This document shows, piece by piece, positions 44,631 to 54,657 of a stretch of 64,000 nucleotides of DNA (the first letter of the stretch is position 1; each line of letters opens with the position of its first letter). The stretch spans positions 1,619,501-1,683,500 of the forward strand of contig NZ_CP030280.1 in NCBI RefSeq assembly GCF_003287895.1, in the 5' to 3' direction. A program made the position numbers and the translations under genes. Under the pieces are notes generated by a model. The model saw nothing but the letters and a program-made list of their open reading frames with translations, made no database searches and was not told the origin of the DNA. Source of the stretch: Blautia argi (GTDB taxonomy: Bacteria; Bacillota; Clostridia; Lachnospirales; Lachnospiraceae).

Positions 44631-46169
44631 ATGGAAAAGAAAATCCGGGCATATATTATAATTATGAATTGGAAAGAAAAATTAAAATGGAAGCTCCTGA
44701 TTATTGCAGCAGCTCTGGCAGGGATTTTGATTGTGTGGTGTGCAGGAAAGGCGGGAGAGAGAAAGGCAGATGCCAGAAAAGAAGTCCTGAAGGAGTATGC
44801 CAAAAAGGAGAATGAATGGGCAAGCGCAGGTGTGAAATTTCAGCCTCCAAGGTTTGAAAATGCAGAAGAAAAAATGGATCAAACGGATATTACAGATAAA
44901 AAAAACGAAGAAGAGCCAAAAAAAGGTGAGGTTTCTGCAACAAAAGCTGTGGAAGCAGTATCAGAAACGCAGACAGATAAGAACCAGGAATCCTACGGAT
45001 CAGGACCTGTGATTCAGGTGTTGCTTATGACAGACGGATATAAAAGCTATTATCATGAAAAAGTTTCCTTGAAGGTGCAGGGAGCTTATGAGTTGCAGGG
45101 AGCAGAAAAGCGGCAAATGGCAGACCGGGAAACTTTGAATCTTCAGGCAGACAGCCCGGAGCTTGCAAAAGGCAGTCTAAGCCTGATGCCGTTAGAGGCG
45201 GACTGCCGGATTCAGGTGCTGTCCCTGAACAGGGGGCAGGGAAATCCTCTGTATCGCGGCAGTCTTACCGTATACAGGGACAAGGAGGGACTTCGTCTGG
45301 TAAATACCCTGCCCCTGGAGAATTATCTCTGCGGGGTAGTTCCAAGCGAAATGCCGGCGTCTTATCCGGAAGAGGCATTAAAAGCCCAGGCAGTCTGTGC
45401 CAGAACGTATGCCAGTGTGCAGATGCAGGAAAGCAAGCTGGCGGATTTAGGGGCACAGGTAGATGATAGTGTGGGATTTCAGGTATACCAGAACAGCCCG
45501 GAAGCAGAGAGCAGCAGTAGGGCAGTAAGAGATACGGCAGGAAAAATTTTATTGAATAACGGCGCTCCTATCTGTGCCTATTATTTTTCTACTTCTCATG
45601 GGAAAACCAGTACAGACGAGGTCTGGGAAGCATCAGCCCCTTCTTCTTATCTTCAAAGTGTGGAATGTAGTTATGATGCAGAAGAACCCTGGTATCAGTG
45701 GACAGTTTCTGTGAAAAGAGAATCCATTCTGGAACATATACAGCAGACCTATCCGGGGGTTCAGACAGTGGAAAAACTGGAAATACAGGAAAAGGGAGAA
45801 GGAGAAGCTGTACAGAGGCTGGCTGTGTATACAGATAAAGGGGTAAAAGTCTACAGCAGTGAATATGACATACGTACCCTTCTGGCTCCTGTGGGCGAAA
45901 CGATTGTTCGCCAGGACGGCTCTGAAGTAAAAGGGAGCGCTCTTTTGCCTAGCGCCTATTTTGACATGAAGGAGGAACGCGGCACAGACAACACGCTTTT
46001 AGGCTGGCGAATAGAAGGGGGAGGCTATGGGCACGGAGTGGGCATGAGTCAGAACGGCGCCAGAGGCATGGCGAAATCTGGAAAAAGCTGGGAGGAAATT
46101 CTCACTTATTTTTATAAAGACATAGAGATAGGAAATCTGGCGCAGGTTGTCAAGCAGGGAAATTCATGA
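44631..46169 (+). CDS. SpoIID/LytB-like secreted protein
   Basis: A protein of about 512 residues with an N-terminal membrane helix (LLIIAAALAGILIVW), a charged linker rich in Lys/Glu, and a C-terminal SpoIID domain: LENYLCGVVPSEMPASYPEEALKAQAV, then YFSTSHGKTSTDEVWEAS, then GGGYGHGVGMSQNGARGMA. SpoIID cleaves peptidoglycan glycan strands as a lytic transglycosylase. Unlike sporulation SpoIID, it has an extra beta-rich middle (residues about 125-220). The start is uncertain: ATG 44631 or 44664, neither with a strong ribosome binding site. Confidence 0.85.
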   Translation: MEKKIRAYIIIMNWKEKLKWKLLIIAAALAGILIVWCAGKAGERKADARKEVLKEYAKKENEWASAGVKFQPPRFENAEEKMDQTDITDKKNEEEPKKGEVSATKAVEAVSETQTDKNQESYGSGPVIQVLLMTDGYKSYYHEKVSLKVQGAYELQGAEKRQMADRETLNLQADSPELAKGSLSLMPLEADCRIQVLSLNRGQGNPLYRGSLTVYRDKEGLRLVNTLPLENYLCGVVPSEMPASYPEEALKAQAVCARTYASVQMQESKLADLGAQVDDSVGFQVYQNSPEAESSSRAVRDTAGKILLNNGAPICAYYFSTSHGKTSTDEVWEASAPSSYLQSVECSYDAEEPWYQWTVSVKRESILEHIQQTYPGVQTVEKLEIQEKGEGEAVQRLAVYTDKGVKVYSSEYDIRTLLAPVGETIVRQDGSEVKGSALLPSAYFDMKEERGTDNTLLGWRIEGGGYGHGVGMSQNGARGMAKSGKSWEEILTYFYKDIEIGNLAQVVKQGNS

Positions 46170-46216
46170 TATAATTGGCGAAATTGTGCAGGAATGAGAA
46201 ACAGAGAGGAGCCGTT

Positions 46217-47146
46217 ATGAAGGGTTTCAGAAAAGTAGTGGAAACCATAAAAGGTTTCATAAACAGTATGAACAAAAATCATACCACAGCCTATGCCGCC
46301 CAGGCTGCTTATTTTCTTATACTTTCCTTTATTCCCTTTATGCTTCTTTTGATGACCTCTGTAAAATACACGCCTCTTACAAGAGATGAGGTGATTCAGG
46401 CTGTGATGCAGGTCTGCCCTGAAAACTTTGACAGCTTTATTCGGGGGATTGTCAATGAGGTATATGAAAAATCTCTGGGTGTTGTGCCGGTTTCTGCAGT
46501 GATTGCCATGTGGTCTGCCGGAAAAGGAATACAGGCATTAACTAATGGCTTTAACTGTATTTATCAGGTAGAGGAAACCCGTAATTATCTGATGACGAGA
46601 ATCCGGTCGGTATTTTATACACTGGCGTTTATGCTTGCCATTGTACTGACACTGACTTTGCAGGTATTTGGAAACAGTCTGCAAAGGGAACTGAGCAGGC
46701 ATTTGCCGTTTCTGGATAGGCTGGTATCCATGATTATCGGCATGCGTGTGGTGATTACCCTGCTTACTCTGTGTATGGTATTTTTACTTTTGTATAAATT
46801 TATTCCTAATAGAAAAGCCACCTTTTGGAGCCAGTTTCCAGGGGCAGTATTATCTTCTCTTTTCTGGTCCGGGTTTTCCTTTTGCTTTTCTATTTATATT
46901 GATGTTTACAACGGAGCAGCCAATATGTACGGGAGCATGACTACTATTGTTTTAGTGCTTTTGTGGCTTTATTTTTGTATGATGTTCGTTATGATGGGTG
47001 CACAGGTCAACCATTATTTTGAAGAAAAGTTCCGTTGGATTCATGATACAGCCAAAGAAGCTGTGAGAAGGGAATATTATCAGCTTACAAGACCGGAAGT
47101 TGAGGAGGAAGACGCAGAGGAGGAAAAAGAAAAAAGAAATTCTTGA
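46217..47146 (+). CDS. YihY/BrkB family membrane protein
   Basis: A 309-residue protein with about six membrane helices, beginning with TTAYAAQAAYFLILSFIPFMLLL and containing the family segments VSAVIAMWSAGKGIQALTNGFN and IPNRKATFWSQFPGAVLSSLFW. The acidic tail (VEEEDAEEEKEK) is likely cytosolic. The function of the family is unsettled; the old RNase BN label is wrong. ATG 46217 follows GAGAGGAG. Confidence 0.9.
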   Translation: MKGFRKVVETIKGFINSMNKNHTTAYAAQAAYFLILSFIPFMLLLMTSVKYTPLTRDEVIQAVMQVCPENFDSFIRGIVNEVYEKSLGVVPVSAVIAMWSAGKGIQALTNGFNCIYQVEETRNYLMTRIRSVFYTLAFMLAIVLTLTLQVFGNSLQRELSRHLPFLDRLVSMIIGMRVVITLLTLCMVFLLLYKFIPNRKATFWSQFPGAVLSSLFWSGFSFCFSIYIDVYNGAANMYGSMTTIVLVLLWLYFCMMFVMMGAQVNHYFEEKFRWIHDTAKEAVRREYYQLTRPEVEEEDAEEEKEKRNS

Positions 47147-47169
47147 CAGAGGAGAGGAAAGTAGATACA

Positions 47170-47455
47170 ATATAGGACAGATATGAAAAAGACAAGGAAA
47201 GTGTAAGTAGATATTTGTTTCCTGCCAGAGAGGAAGAGTCATCGGTTGAAAGCTCTTCTCAGTTCAGACAGATATTGAAGTTCCCACCGGAGTTGCATTT
47301 CTGAAACCCGCATCTGCAAGAGCAGAGGAGAAAGTAAGAGATGACGTGACTGTGCGTTAAACAGATTTGAGTGCCTGCTTTATCTATGGCAGGAACAAGG
47401 GTGGTACCACGGAAATCTGCTTCGTCCCTTTTGGGGACGGGGCTTTTTTACTTTA
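47170..47455 (+). promoter_or_regulatory. T-box leader of pheS-pheT
   Basis: The hallmark AGGGTGGTACCACGG lies at about 47397-47411, in a structure closed by CAGATTT and AAATCTG, and is followed by a competing terminator GTCCC/GGGGAC with GGGGC and T6 (to about 47451). A stem I-like region starts near 47228; a candidate Phe specifier TTC is at 47281-47283. Uncharged tRNA-Phe should stabilise the antiterminator and raise synthetase expression. Confidence 0.93.
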
Positions 47456-47499
47456 TAGGAAATTTCTTTGTTTTTTACCAGAAAGAAAAGGAGAATATC

Positions 47500-48519
47500 A
47501 TGAAAGAAAAATTACAGCGTATTCAGGCTGATGCCCGCCAGCGTATTCAGGAATCTGACAGTCTTGACAAATTGAATGAAGTGCGCGTTGCATTTTTAGG
47601 AAAAAAAGGAGAGCTGACAGCCGTATTAAAAGGTATGAAAGATGTTGCTGCGGAAGACAGACCAAAGGTTGGACAGTGGGTAAATGAGGCAAGAGCAGAA
47701 ATCGAGCAGCTTTTAGAAGACAGCAAAAAGAAACTGGAAGCAGCGGCCTTAGAACAGAAATTGAAAGATGAGGTCATTGACGTTACTCTTCCTGCAAAAA
47801 AAATGGAAGTTGGACACAGACACCCCAATACCATTGCCCTTGAAGAAGTGGAAAGAATTTTTATTGGCATGGGCTATGAAGTTGTGGAAGGACCGGAAGT
47901 GGAATATGATCTGTACAACTTTGAGAAGCTGAATATTCCGGAAGGACACCCGGCAAAGGACGAGCAGGATACCTTTTATATCAACAAGAACATTGTGCTT
48001 CGTACCCAGACTTCTCCGGTACAGGCTCGTGTGATGGAAGAAGGAAAACTGCCTATCCGTATGATTGCACCGGGAAGGGTATTCCGTTCTGACGAGGTAG
48101 ATGCAACCCATTCTCCTTCTTTCCACCAGATTGAAGGACTTGTGATTGACAAACACATTACTTTTGCAGATTTAAAGGGAACTCTGGAAGAATTTGCCAA
48201 AGAACTGTTCGGACCGGAAACAAAGACCAAATTCCGTCCTCATCATTTCCCGTTTACAGAGCCAAGTGCAGAAGTCGATGTTTCCTGTTTTAAATGTGGC
48301 GGAAAGGGCTGTCGTTTCTGTAAAGGTTCCGGCTGGATTGAAATTCTGGGCTGTGGTATGGTACACCCTCATGTACTGGAAATGTGCGGCATTGACCCGG
48401 AAGAATACACAGGTTTTGCCTTTGGTGTGGGACTGGAGCGTATCGCACTGTTGAAATATGAAATTGACGATATGCGTCTGCTGTATGAAAATGACACAAG
48501 ATTCTTACGTCAGTTCTAG
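47500..48519 (+). CDS. pheS: Phenylalanyl-tRNA synthetase alpha subunit
   Basis: A 339-residue class II catalytic subunit with an N-terminal coiled coil and the motifs [37 protein letters not shown] (motif 2) and [19 protein letters not shown] (motif 3). ATG 47500 follows AAAAGGAGA. The open frame upstream overlaps the T-box and is not used. Confidence 0.97.
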   Translation: MKEKLQRIQADARQRIQESDSLDKLNEVRVAFLGKKGELTAVLKGMKDVAAEDRPKVGQWVNEARAEIEQLLEDSKKKLEAAALEQKLKDEVIDVTLPAKKMEVGHRHPNTIALEEVERIFIGMGYEVVEGPEVEYDLYNFEKLNIPEGHPAKDEQDTFYINKNIVLRTQTSPVQARVMEEGKLPIRMIAPGRVFRSDEVDATHSPSFHQIEGLVIDKHITFADLKGTLEEFAKELFGPETKTKFRPHHFPFTEPSAEVDVSCFKCGGKGCRFCKGSGWIEILGCGMVHPHVLEMCGIDPEEYTGFAFGVGLERIALLKYEIDDMRLLYENDTRFLRQF

Positions 48520-48533
48520 GAGGAGAGAGAAGA

Positions 48534-50951
48534 ATGAATACATCTTTATCATGGATTAAAAAATATGTACCTGATTTGGACGTGACTGCTCAGGAATACA
48601 CTGATGCAATGACTTTATCAGGAACAAAGGTGGAAGGCTTTGAAGAGCTGGACGCAGATTTGGAAAAAATTGTAATCGGACAGATTGGGAAAATCGAACG
48701 ACACCCAGACGCAGATAAACTGATTATCTGTCAGGTAAATATCGGGACAGAAACCATTCAGATTGTTACCGGTGCGCCAAATGTAAAAGAAGGGGACAAG
48801 GTTCCGGTTGTGTTGGACGGCGGACGTGTAGCTGGCGGTCATGACGGCAAAAAAACACCTGGTGGTATTAAAATCAAAACAGGAAAATTAAGAGGCATAG
48901 AATCTTGTGGTATGATGTGCTCCATTGAAGAGTTGGGTTCCACCACAGAGTTTTATCCTGAAGCTCCGGAAAACGGAATCTATATTTTTCCGGAAGATGC
49001 AGAGGTGGGAAGCAGCGCCATTCATGCCCTTGGCTTAGATGACGTAGTTTTTGAATATGAAATCACTTCAAACCGTGTAGACTGCTACAGTGTCATTGGT
49101 ATTGCAAGAGAGGCAGCAGCTACTTTCGGAAAGAAATTCTGTCCTCCTGTTGTAGAGGTAAAAGGAAACAGTGAAGATGCCCATGATTACATTAAAGTTC
49201 GCGTGGAGGATACAGACTTATGTTCCCGTTACTGCGCAAGAGTGGTGAAAAACGTAAAAATCGGACCTTCTCCGAAATGGCTGCAGAGATGTCTGGCTGT
49301 CAATGGAATCCGCCCGATTAATAATTTTGTGGATATTACCAATTACGTTATGGAAGAATTCGGACAGCCTATGCATGCCTATGATATGGCAACCATTGAA
49401 GGGCAGGAAATCGTAGTACGCCGTGCCGAAAAAGATGAGAAATTCGTGACCCTGGACGGCCAGGAAAGAACCTTAGATGATTCTGTTCTGATGATTTGCG
49501 ACGGAAAGAAACCGGTAGGGATTGCGGGAATCATGGGTGGTGAAAATTCCATGATTACAGAAAATGCTTCTACCGTTCTTCTGGAAGCTGCCTGCTTTGA
49601 TGGTGTAAACATTCGTCTTTCCAGCAAAAAGGTGGGACTTCGTACAGATGCTTCCGGCAAATTTGAAAAAGGTTTAGACCCCAACAATGCCCAGGCTGCC
49701 ATTGACAGAGCCTGTCAGTTAATTGAAGAGCTTGGCTGCGGTGAAGTTGTAGGCGGTATGGTTGATGTCTATTCCAAGAAAAAAGAGCCTGTAAGAGTGG
49801 CTTTTGAACCTGAAAAAATCAATGACCTTCTGGGAACAGATTTGACAAAAGAGCAGATGTTAGACTATCTGGCAAAAGTGGAACTTGCTTATGATGAAGC
49901 GACTAATGAAATTGTTGCGCCAACCTTCCGTCATGATATTTTCCGCATGGCAGATATTGCAGAGGAAGTAGCTCGTTTCTACGGCTATGATAACATTCCT
50001 ACCACCCTGCCAAAAGGAGAAGCAACCACAGGAAAACTTCCGTTTAAGCTGCGTATTGAGCAGGTAGCAAGAGATATGGCGGAATTTAACGGTTTTTCAC
50101 AGGGATATTGCTATTCCTTTGAAAGTCCCAAGGTATTTGACAAACTGCTGATTCCGGAAAATGACGGTCTGAGAAACGCTATTGTAATTTCCAATCCTCT
50201 GGGTGAGGACTTCAGCATTATGAGAACCATTTCCTTAAACGGTATGCTGACTTCTCTGGGAACCAATTATAAGAGAAGAAATAAAGACGTGCGTTTGTAT
50301 GAACTGGGGAATATTTATCTTCCAAAGAGCCTTCCTCTTACTGAGCTGCCGGAGGAACGCATGATGTTCACTCTGGGTATGTATGGCGCAGGCGATTTCT
50401 TCTCCATGAAAGGTGTGGTAGAAGAATTCCTGGATAAAATCGGTATGCACAAAAAAGAAGAATACAATCCAAACGCAGGCAAACCGTTCCTGCACCCAGG
50501 ACGCCAGGCAGAAATTCTCTATGATGGAACCGTGATTGGTTACATGGGAGAGGTTCACCCAACTGTAGCAGCTTCTTACGGCATCGGAGAAAAGGCTTAT
50601 GTTGCGGTGCTGGATATTCCGGCGATTCTGGAATATGCAACCTTTGACCGGAAATATGAAGGCATTGCCAAATTCCCGGCAGTCAGCCGTGACATCAGTA
50701 TGGTTGTGCCAAAAGAAATTCTGGCAGGACAGATTGAACAGATTATTGCCCAGAGAGGCGGCAAGATTCTGGAAAGCTATCAGCTCTTCGATATTTATGA
50801 GGGAAGTCAGATTAAGAGTGGATACAAGTCCATTGCTTATTCAGTAACCTTCCGTGCAAAGGACAGAACACTGGAAGACGCAGATGTAAATGCAGCTATG
50901 AAAAAAATTCTCAACGGTCTGGAAGGACTGGGAATCGAACTGCGTAAATAA
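48534..50951 (+). CDS. pheT: Phenylalanyl-tRNA synthetase beta subunit
   Basis: An 805-residue subunit with an N-terminal tRNA-binding OB domain (IGQIGKIERHPDADKLIICQVNIG), B3/B4 editing domain, B5 domain and C-terminal anticodon-binding (FDX-ACB) domain (FPAVSRDISMVVPKEI). It pairs with PheS as an alpha2-beta2 enzyme and edits mischarged Tyr. It lies 14 nt after pheS. Confidence 0.97.
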   Translation: MNTSLSWIKKYVPDLDVTAQEYTDAMTLSGTKVEGFEELDADLEKIVIGQIGKIERHPDADKLIICQVNIGTETIQIVTGAPNVKEGDKVPVVLDGGRVAGGHDGKKTPGGIKIKTGKLRGIESCGMMCSIEELGSTTEFYPEAPENGIYIFPEDAEVGSSAIHALGLDDVVFEYEITSNRVDCYSVIGIAREAAATFGKKFCPPVVEVKGNSEDAHDYIKVRVEDTDLCSRYCARVVKNVKIGPSPKWLQRCLAVNGIRPINNFVDITNYVMEEFGQPMHAYDMATIEGQEIVVRRAEKDEKFVTLDGQERTLDDSVLMICDGKKPVGIAGIMGGENSMITENASTVLLEAACFDGVNIRLSSKKVGLRTDASGKFEKGLDPNNAQAAIDRACQLIEELGCGEVVGGMVDVYSKKKEPVRVAFEPEKINDLLGTDLTKEQMLDYLAKVELAYDEATNEIVAPTFRHDIFRMADIAEEVARFYGYDNIPTTLPKGEATTGKLPFKLRIEQVARDMAEFNGFSQGYCYSFESPKVFDKLLIPENDGLRNAIVISNPLGEDFSIMRTISLNGMLTSLGTNYKRRNKDVRLYELGNIYLPKSLPLTELPEERMMFTLGMYGAGDFFSMKGVVEEFLDKIGMHKKEEYNPNAGKPFLHPGRQAEILYDGTVIGYMGEVHPTVAASYGIGEKAYVAVLDIPAILEYATFDRKYEGIAKFPAVSRDISMVVPKEILAGQIEQIIAQRGGKILESYQLFDIYEGSQIKSGYKSIAYSVTFRAKDRTLEDADVNAAMKKILNGLEGLGIELRK

Positions 50952-50964
50952 AAGGAGCAAGTCC

Positions 50965-51576
50965 ATGAAAGTATATATAATCCGCCATGGAGAAACAGCG
51001 TGGAATGTACAGAAAAGGTTGCAGGGAGTGTCGGATACAGAATTAAATGAAAAAGGAATCCAAATGGCAAAGCTTACGGCAGAGGCTTTAAAAGATGTCC
51101 CTTTTGACTGTTGCTTTACCAGTCCCTTAAAACGGGCAAAGGACACGGCTCTTTACATTTTGAAAGACCGTCAGGTGCCGATTTATGAGGACGCAAGAAT
51201 TCGTGAAATCTCTTTTGGAGAGTGGGAGGGCAGAGAATCTGCTCTTCTGCCTCAGGAGATGCTGAACAATTTCTTTCACCATACAGAGCAGTATCGCGCG
51301 CCAGAAGGAGGAGAGGAATTAACAGAAGCCTGTGAACGGGCAAGAGATTTCTGGGAAGAGTTTTCCGCCAGAGAGGATTTGCAGGAGAAAACTATTTTAG
51401 TCACAGCCCATGGCTGTATAGTTCGGGCGCTTTTGCAGAATGTATACAAAGATACCAGTCTGAAAAACTTCTGGCATGGCTGTGTACCTCCCAATTGCTG
51501 TGTGAATATCGTAGAGATAAAAGAAAACAAGGCTATACTTCTAGCTGAAGATGTGGTATATTATAATATGTTTTAA
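50965..51576 (+). CDS. Histidine phosphatase (phosphoglycerate mutase-like)
   Basis: A 203-residue protein with the catalytic IIRHGETAWN near residue 5 (phospho-His), EISFGEWEGRE (Glu near residue 82) and VTAHGCIVRALL (second His near residue 150). The substrate is not predictable. It is 13 nt after pheT and probably cotranscribed. Confidence 0.9.
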   Translation: MKVYIIRHGETAWNVQKRLQGVSDTELNEKGIQMAKLTAEALKDVPFDCCFTSPLKRAKDTALYILKDRQVPIYEDARIREISFGEWEGRESALLPQEMLNNFFHHTEQYRAPEGGEELTEACERARDFWEEFSAREDLQEKTILVTAHGCIVRALLQNVYKDTSLKNFWHGCVPPNCCVNIVEIKENKAILLAEDVVYYNMF

Positions 51577-51587
51577 GCGAGATTCAG

Positions 51588-51616
51588 AAAAGACTGCAGT
51601 GTAGCAGTCTTTTCTT
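51588..51616 (+). terminator. Terminator after the pheST operon
   Basis: AAAAGACTGC (51588-51597) pairs with GCAGTCTTTT (51604-51613), followed by CTT. Confidence 0.8.
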
Positions 51617-51640
51617 ATGATAAAAGAAGGGAAGTACATT

Positions 51641-52666
51641 ATGAGAACAGCAGATTTTTACTATGATTTACCGGAAGAACTGATTGCACAGGACCCTCTT
51701 TTGGACAGGTCTTCTTCCAGATTAATGCATTTGGATAAAAAAACAGGAAAGACAGAGCATACAGATTTTAAGCATATTTTGAAATACTTAAAACCAGGAG
51801 ATTGTCTGGTTATTAACGACACCAGGGTAATTCCTGCCCGTCTTTACGGACGCAAGGTGGGGACAGATGCTGGAATTGAGATTCTTTTACTGAAAAGAAA
51901 AGAAAATAATGTCTGGGAAACTCTGGTAAAGCCCGGAAAAAAAGCAAAACCGGGGACCAAAATCAGCTTCGGAGATGGACTTCTGATAGGGGAGGTTCTG
52001 GATATTGTAGAAGAAGGGAACCGTTTGATTCAGTTTTCTTATGAGGGCATTTTTGAAGAAATTTTAGATAAGCTGGGCGAAATGCCCCTGCCTCCTTACA
52101 TTACCCATAAACTTCAGGACAAGGAACGCTATCAGACTGTGTATGCCAAAAACGAAGGGAGTGCAGCAGCGCCTACAGCGGGTCTGCATTTTACAAAGGA
52201 GTTGTTGGGGCAGATCCGGGATATGGGTGTAAATATTGCACATGTAACCCTTCACGTGGGTCTTGGAACCTTCCGTCCAGTGAAGGTTGATGATGTGGAG
52301 AAGCACCATATGCATTCGGAATTTTATGTGGTAGAGGAAGACCAGGCAAAGCTTATTAATGATACAAAGAAAAACGGCGGAAGAGTGATTTCAGTGGGAA
52401 CTACAAGCTGCCGGACTTTAGAATCAGCAACAGATGAAAACGGTATACTCCAGGCAAAGAGCGGCTGGACAGAAATTTTCATTTATCCGGGATATCAGTT
52501 TAAGATGATTGACGCATTGATTACAAATTTCCATTTGCCGGAATCTACCTTGCTGATGCTGGTTTCAGCCTTGGCAGGGAAAGAGCATATTATGGCAGCA
52601 TATGAGGAAGCAGTGAAGGAAAAATATCGCTTTTTCAGCTTTGGCGATGCCATGATGATAGAATAA
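51641..52666 (+). CDS. queA: S-adenosylmethionine:tRNA ribosyltransferase-isomerase
   Basis: A 341-residue QueA with [15 protein letters not shown] at the start, [29 protein letters not shown] near residues 165-178 and [18 protein letters not shown] near the end. It adds the epoxycyclopentane ring to preQ1 in tRNA, the penultimate step of queuosine synthesis. ATG 51641 follows GAAGGGAAG. Confidence 0.96.
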   Translation: MRTADFYYDLPEELIAQDPLLDRSSSRLMHLDKKTGKTEHTDFKHILKYLKPGDCLVINDTRVIPARLYGRKVGTDAGIEILLLKRKENNVWETLVKPGKKAKPGTKISFGDGLLIGEVLDIVEEGNRLIQFSYEGIFEEILDKLGEMPLPPYITHKLQDKERYQTVYAKNEGSAAAPTAGLHFTKELLGQIRDMGVNIAHVTLHVGLGTFRPVKVDDVEKHHMHSEFYVVEEDQAKLINDTKKNGGRVISVGTTSCRTLESATDENGILQAKSGWTEIFIYPGYQFKMIDALITNFHLPESTLLMLVSALAGKEHIMAAYEEAVKEKYRFFSFGDAMMIE

Positions 52667-52673
52667 TAAAGGT

Positions 52674-52712
52674 AAAAAGGGGTCGCTTTTTGGAATCCGA
52701 ACTAAGGGATTT
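52674..52712 (+). repeat. Left inverted repeat of the island
   Basis: Begins AAAAAGGGGTCGC and ends AACTAAGGGATT. It starts 8 nt after the queA stop. Read from the outside, it matches the right repeat at 11 of the first 12 positions and again at the final AGGGATT. Confidence 0.6.
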
Positions 52713-52725
52713 TAGTGACCTGTAA

Positions 52726-52764
52726 AAAAACGGCATAGTCGTTAATAGCGGCTATGCCGTTTTT
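52726..52764. terminator. Bidirectional terminator
   Basis: AAAAACGGCATAG (52726-52738) pairs with CTATGCCGTTTTT (52752-52764). A/T tracts on both sides let it end both queA transcription and the minus-strand recombinase remnant, whose stop codon lies in the stem. Confidence 0.75.
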
Positions 52765-53048
52765 ACGTTAGATGGGATTTCTAATTCTCCAATAAAATTG
52801 AATACGATTTTTAGTTTCTTAGTATTGCGTGACCATAACTTTTCTGATTGATACACATATACCTTTTCAATAAAGGTTCTGATGATTTCTGCATTTAGCT
52901 CCTGAATATCAGTGTAGGTATGTACGATTTCAAGAAAACTATCAACATTCGCTGATTTTTCTTTGGCGGCAGTAATAATCGCTTCAAGTTCTGCTATACG
53001 TTCTTTTAATTGATTCTGTTCAGCTTCATATGTAGCTGTCATTTTCAT
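52752..53048 (-). pseudogene. C-terminal fragment of a large serine recombinase
   Basis: A 98-residue piece: MTATYEAEQNQLKERIAELEAII followed by VHTYTDIQELNAEIIRTFIEKVYVY. This is the coiled-coil and C-terminal part of TnpX/Tn4451-type large serine recombinases. Reading a little further upstream in this frame gives [11 protein letters not shown], the expected preceding residues, but the upstream part is in the other frame (53045-54064). Comparison with the family order indicates that about 60-80 residues are missing between IQQVTA and GKISDDRF, so this is a deletion and not a simple one-base slip. Confidence 0.65.
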
Positions 53049-54064
53049 AAAACGGTCATCGCTGATTTTACCTTTGCAGTAACTTGTTGGATGGTATAAA
53101 GCAGTGCAGCTTCAATTTCTACATTCCTAATTTGATGAGAGGTACAAGTCTCTTTCCCTTTTTTACGATACTTTGAACACACCATGTATTCCTTTTCGTG
53201 TGGACAACCTTTACATCTGACCTGATACAATTTAGAACCACAATCTGCACAATATACCATTCCGGATAATATAGGCATTTCACCTAACGGCGTAGGTCTT
53301 CGTCTACCATCACGAATACGCTGTACTGTATCAAAAGTGTCTTGACTTATAATTGCCTCATGTGTATTTTCGAATATCTGCCACTGTGAAGGATCATTTT
53401 TAATTTTTTTCTTTGATTTAAATGACTTTGTCCTAGTTTTGAAATTCACAGTGTGTCCAAGATATTCTCTTCTGGATAGGATAGATGAAACTGTTCTTTC
53501 TTCTGTTTGTTTGATGGAGTTCTTGGGACTCTTTCGTTTCATATATTTTTCTAAAAGCCACTTTAGAGCATCCATATCCTCTGTGATTTCGTTTTTGAAA
53601 TATGCATCACCTGTAATAGTTACAAAACGATTAGTAGCACCGGACACATAGACTTCAACATTGCCTTTTTTGATGTAATAGGTATTCTTGTCATAGGTGT
53701 ATCCGTCAGCCACAAAAAGAATGATTCGAAGTCCTGTACCACTGGGACTTTTTTCTATATATGTACTTCTAAAACGAGATACGATTTCCGATGCCCACGA
53801 TTTAACTTTTCCTTTTTCAATACAGTGATCTAAGTCAATAGCGATAATCTTTCCATCTACACGAATGCCGATTCCATCGTAGTTATCCATTACAACCACA
53901 GCAGTATTAAAATCTATGAAGGTATTTGGATTTTTAACCGATGCATAATTACCGGTTTTAGGGTTGTATGGGACTTTGGTCATACTGGATTTTCTTTTCT
54001 CATATTTCCAGTTACACCAAGAACCATGTTCTTTTAGATATGTGGGTATGTTTTCTAAATTCAT
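53045..54064 (-). pseudogene. Primase-like N-terminus fused to serine-recombinase middle part
   Basis: A 339-residue open frame joins two unrelated parts. Residues 1 to about 188 ([39 protein letters not shown]) are a primase-polymerase-like N-terminal domain of plasmid/phage replication proteins. From about residue 190 ([20 protein letters not shown]) it follows a large serine recombinase: the recombinase domain, a zinc ribbon (CADCGSKL and [12 protein letters not shown]), ending at [10 protein letters not shown] before a frameshift. The catalytic serine domain and the helicase part of the replication protein are both absent. I infer a deletion that fused two genes of an integrative element. 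ATG 54064 has GGAGG 11 nt upstream on the minus strand. Confidence 0.7.
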
Positions 54065-54311
54065 TGGTTTTGAGTCCTCCTTTATTTTCGTTGGTGAAAG
54101 GACGCCTGTTCTTGCCTTACACCTTCCCACTGGAGATAGTTTTAAGGTTTGAGCGGATATTTTTTCTGTCCTTCTAACTTACTAAGGGGATTTGAAGACT
54201 TAAATTCCGGCTTTTTTAAAATTCTTTTTCCCTTACAAGTAACAGGCAAAGAAAAGACCTCGAATTTTACCCCCCCCCTTAACAAAAAACTTTTATTAGG
54301 CAAAAAAGAAA

Positions 54312-54346
54312 TAAAAAAATCCCACCTGCGATGCTACAGATGGGAT
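54312..54346 (-). terminator. Minus-strand terminator
   Basis: ATCCCACCTG (54319-54328) pairs with CAGATGGGAT (54337-54346); on the minus strand it is followed by T7. No minus-strand gene lies to its right now, so it may be left from a lost neighbour. Confidence 0.6.
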
Positions 54347-54373
54347 ACAAGAGTAGAAAAACTTGTTAAGATA

Positions 54374-54401
54374 TGTTATAATAACGCTATATTAATGTTA
54401 T
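54374..54401 (+). promoter_or_regulatory. Promoter and palindromes before the XRE regulator
   Basis: An extended -10 (TG-T-TATAAT, 54374-54382) overlaps the palindrome GTTATAATAAC (54375-54385); a second pairing ATAAC (54381-54385) / GTTAT (54397-54401) follows. This suits autoregulation by the small XRE protein. Confidence 0.5.
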
Positions 54402-54423
54402 ATTTTAGAAAAGGAGATGCTAT

Positions 54424-54654
54424 ATGGGATTCCCAGAAGAAATAAAGAAACTAAGACAACGATGTTTCCTGACACAAAGTGAATTTGCTAAAGAAGTTCA
54501 GGTGGCATTTTCTACTGTAAATAGATGGGAAGGCGGTAGAGCTAAACCGAATCTTACTGCAATGAAGAATATAAAAGAGTTTTGTCTTAGAAATGATATT
54601 GAATATCAAGATTTAGAAGAAGCATGGCTTGACTACACAGTGGAGGTTAAATAA
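54424..54654 (+). CDS. XRE family regulator (controller-like)
   Basis: A 76-residue helix-turn-helix protein: IKKLRQRCFLTQSEFAKEVQVAFSTVNRWEGGRAKPNLTAMKNI. Size and position directly before the RM genes recall C (controller) proteins that time restriction after methylation. AAAGGAG precedes ATG 54424. Confidence 0.85.
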   Translation: MGFPEEIKKLRQRCFLTQSEFAKEVQVAFSTVNRWEGGRAKPNLTAMKNIKEFCLRNDIEYQDLEEAWLDYTVEVK

Positions 54655-54657
54655 AAA

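Larger units (their letters stand above)
54065..54423. other. Gene-free stretch between the fusion gene and the XRE regulator
   Basis: This 359-bp gap contains a C9 run (54270-54278), a minus-strand terminator (54312-54346) and the regulator's promoter. A frame at 54149-54445 has no ribosome binding site and no recognisable content, so I do not call it a gene. Confidence 0.5.

Noticed and set aside
54149..54445. 98-codon plus-strand frame as a gene
   Set aside because: It has no ribosome binding site, crosses the C9 run, the terminator and the XRE promoter, and shows no domain.
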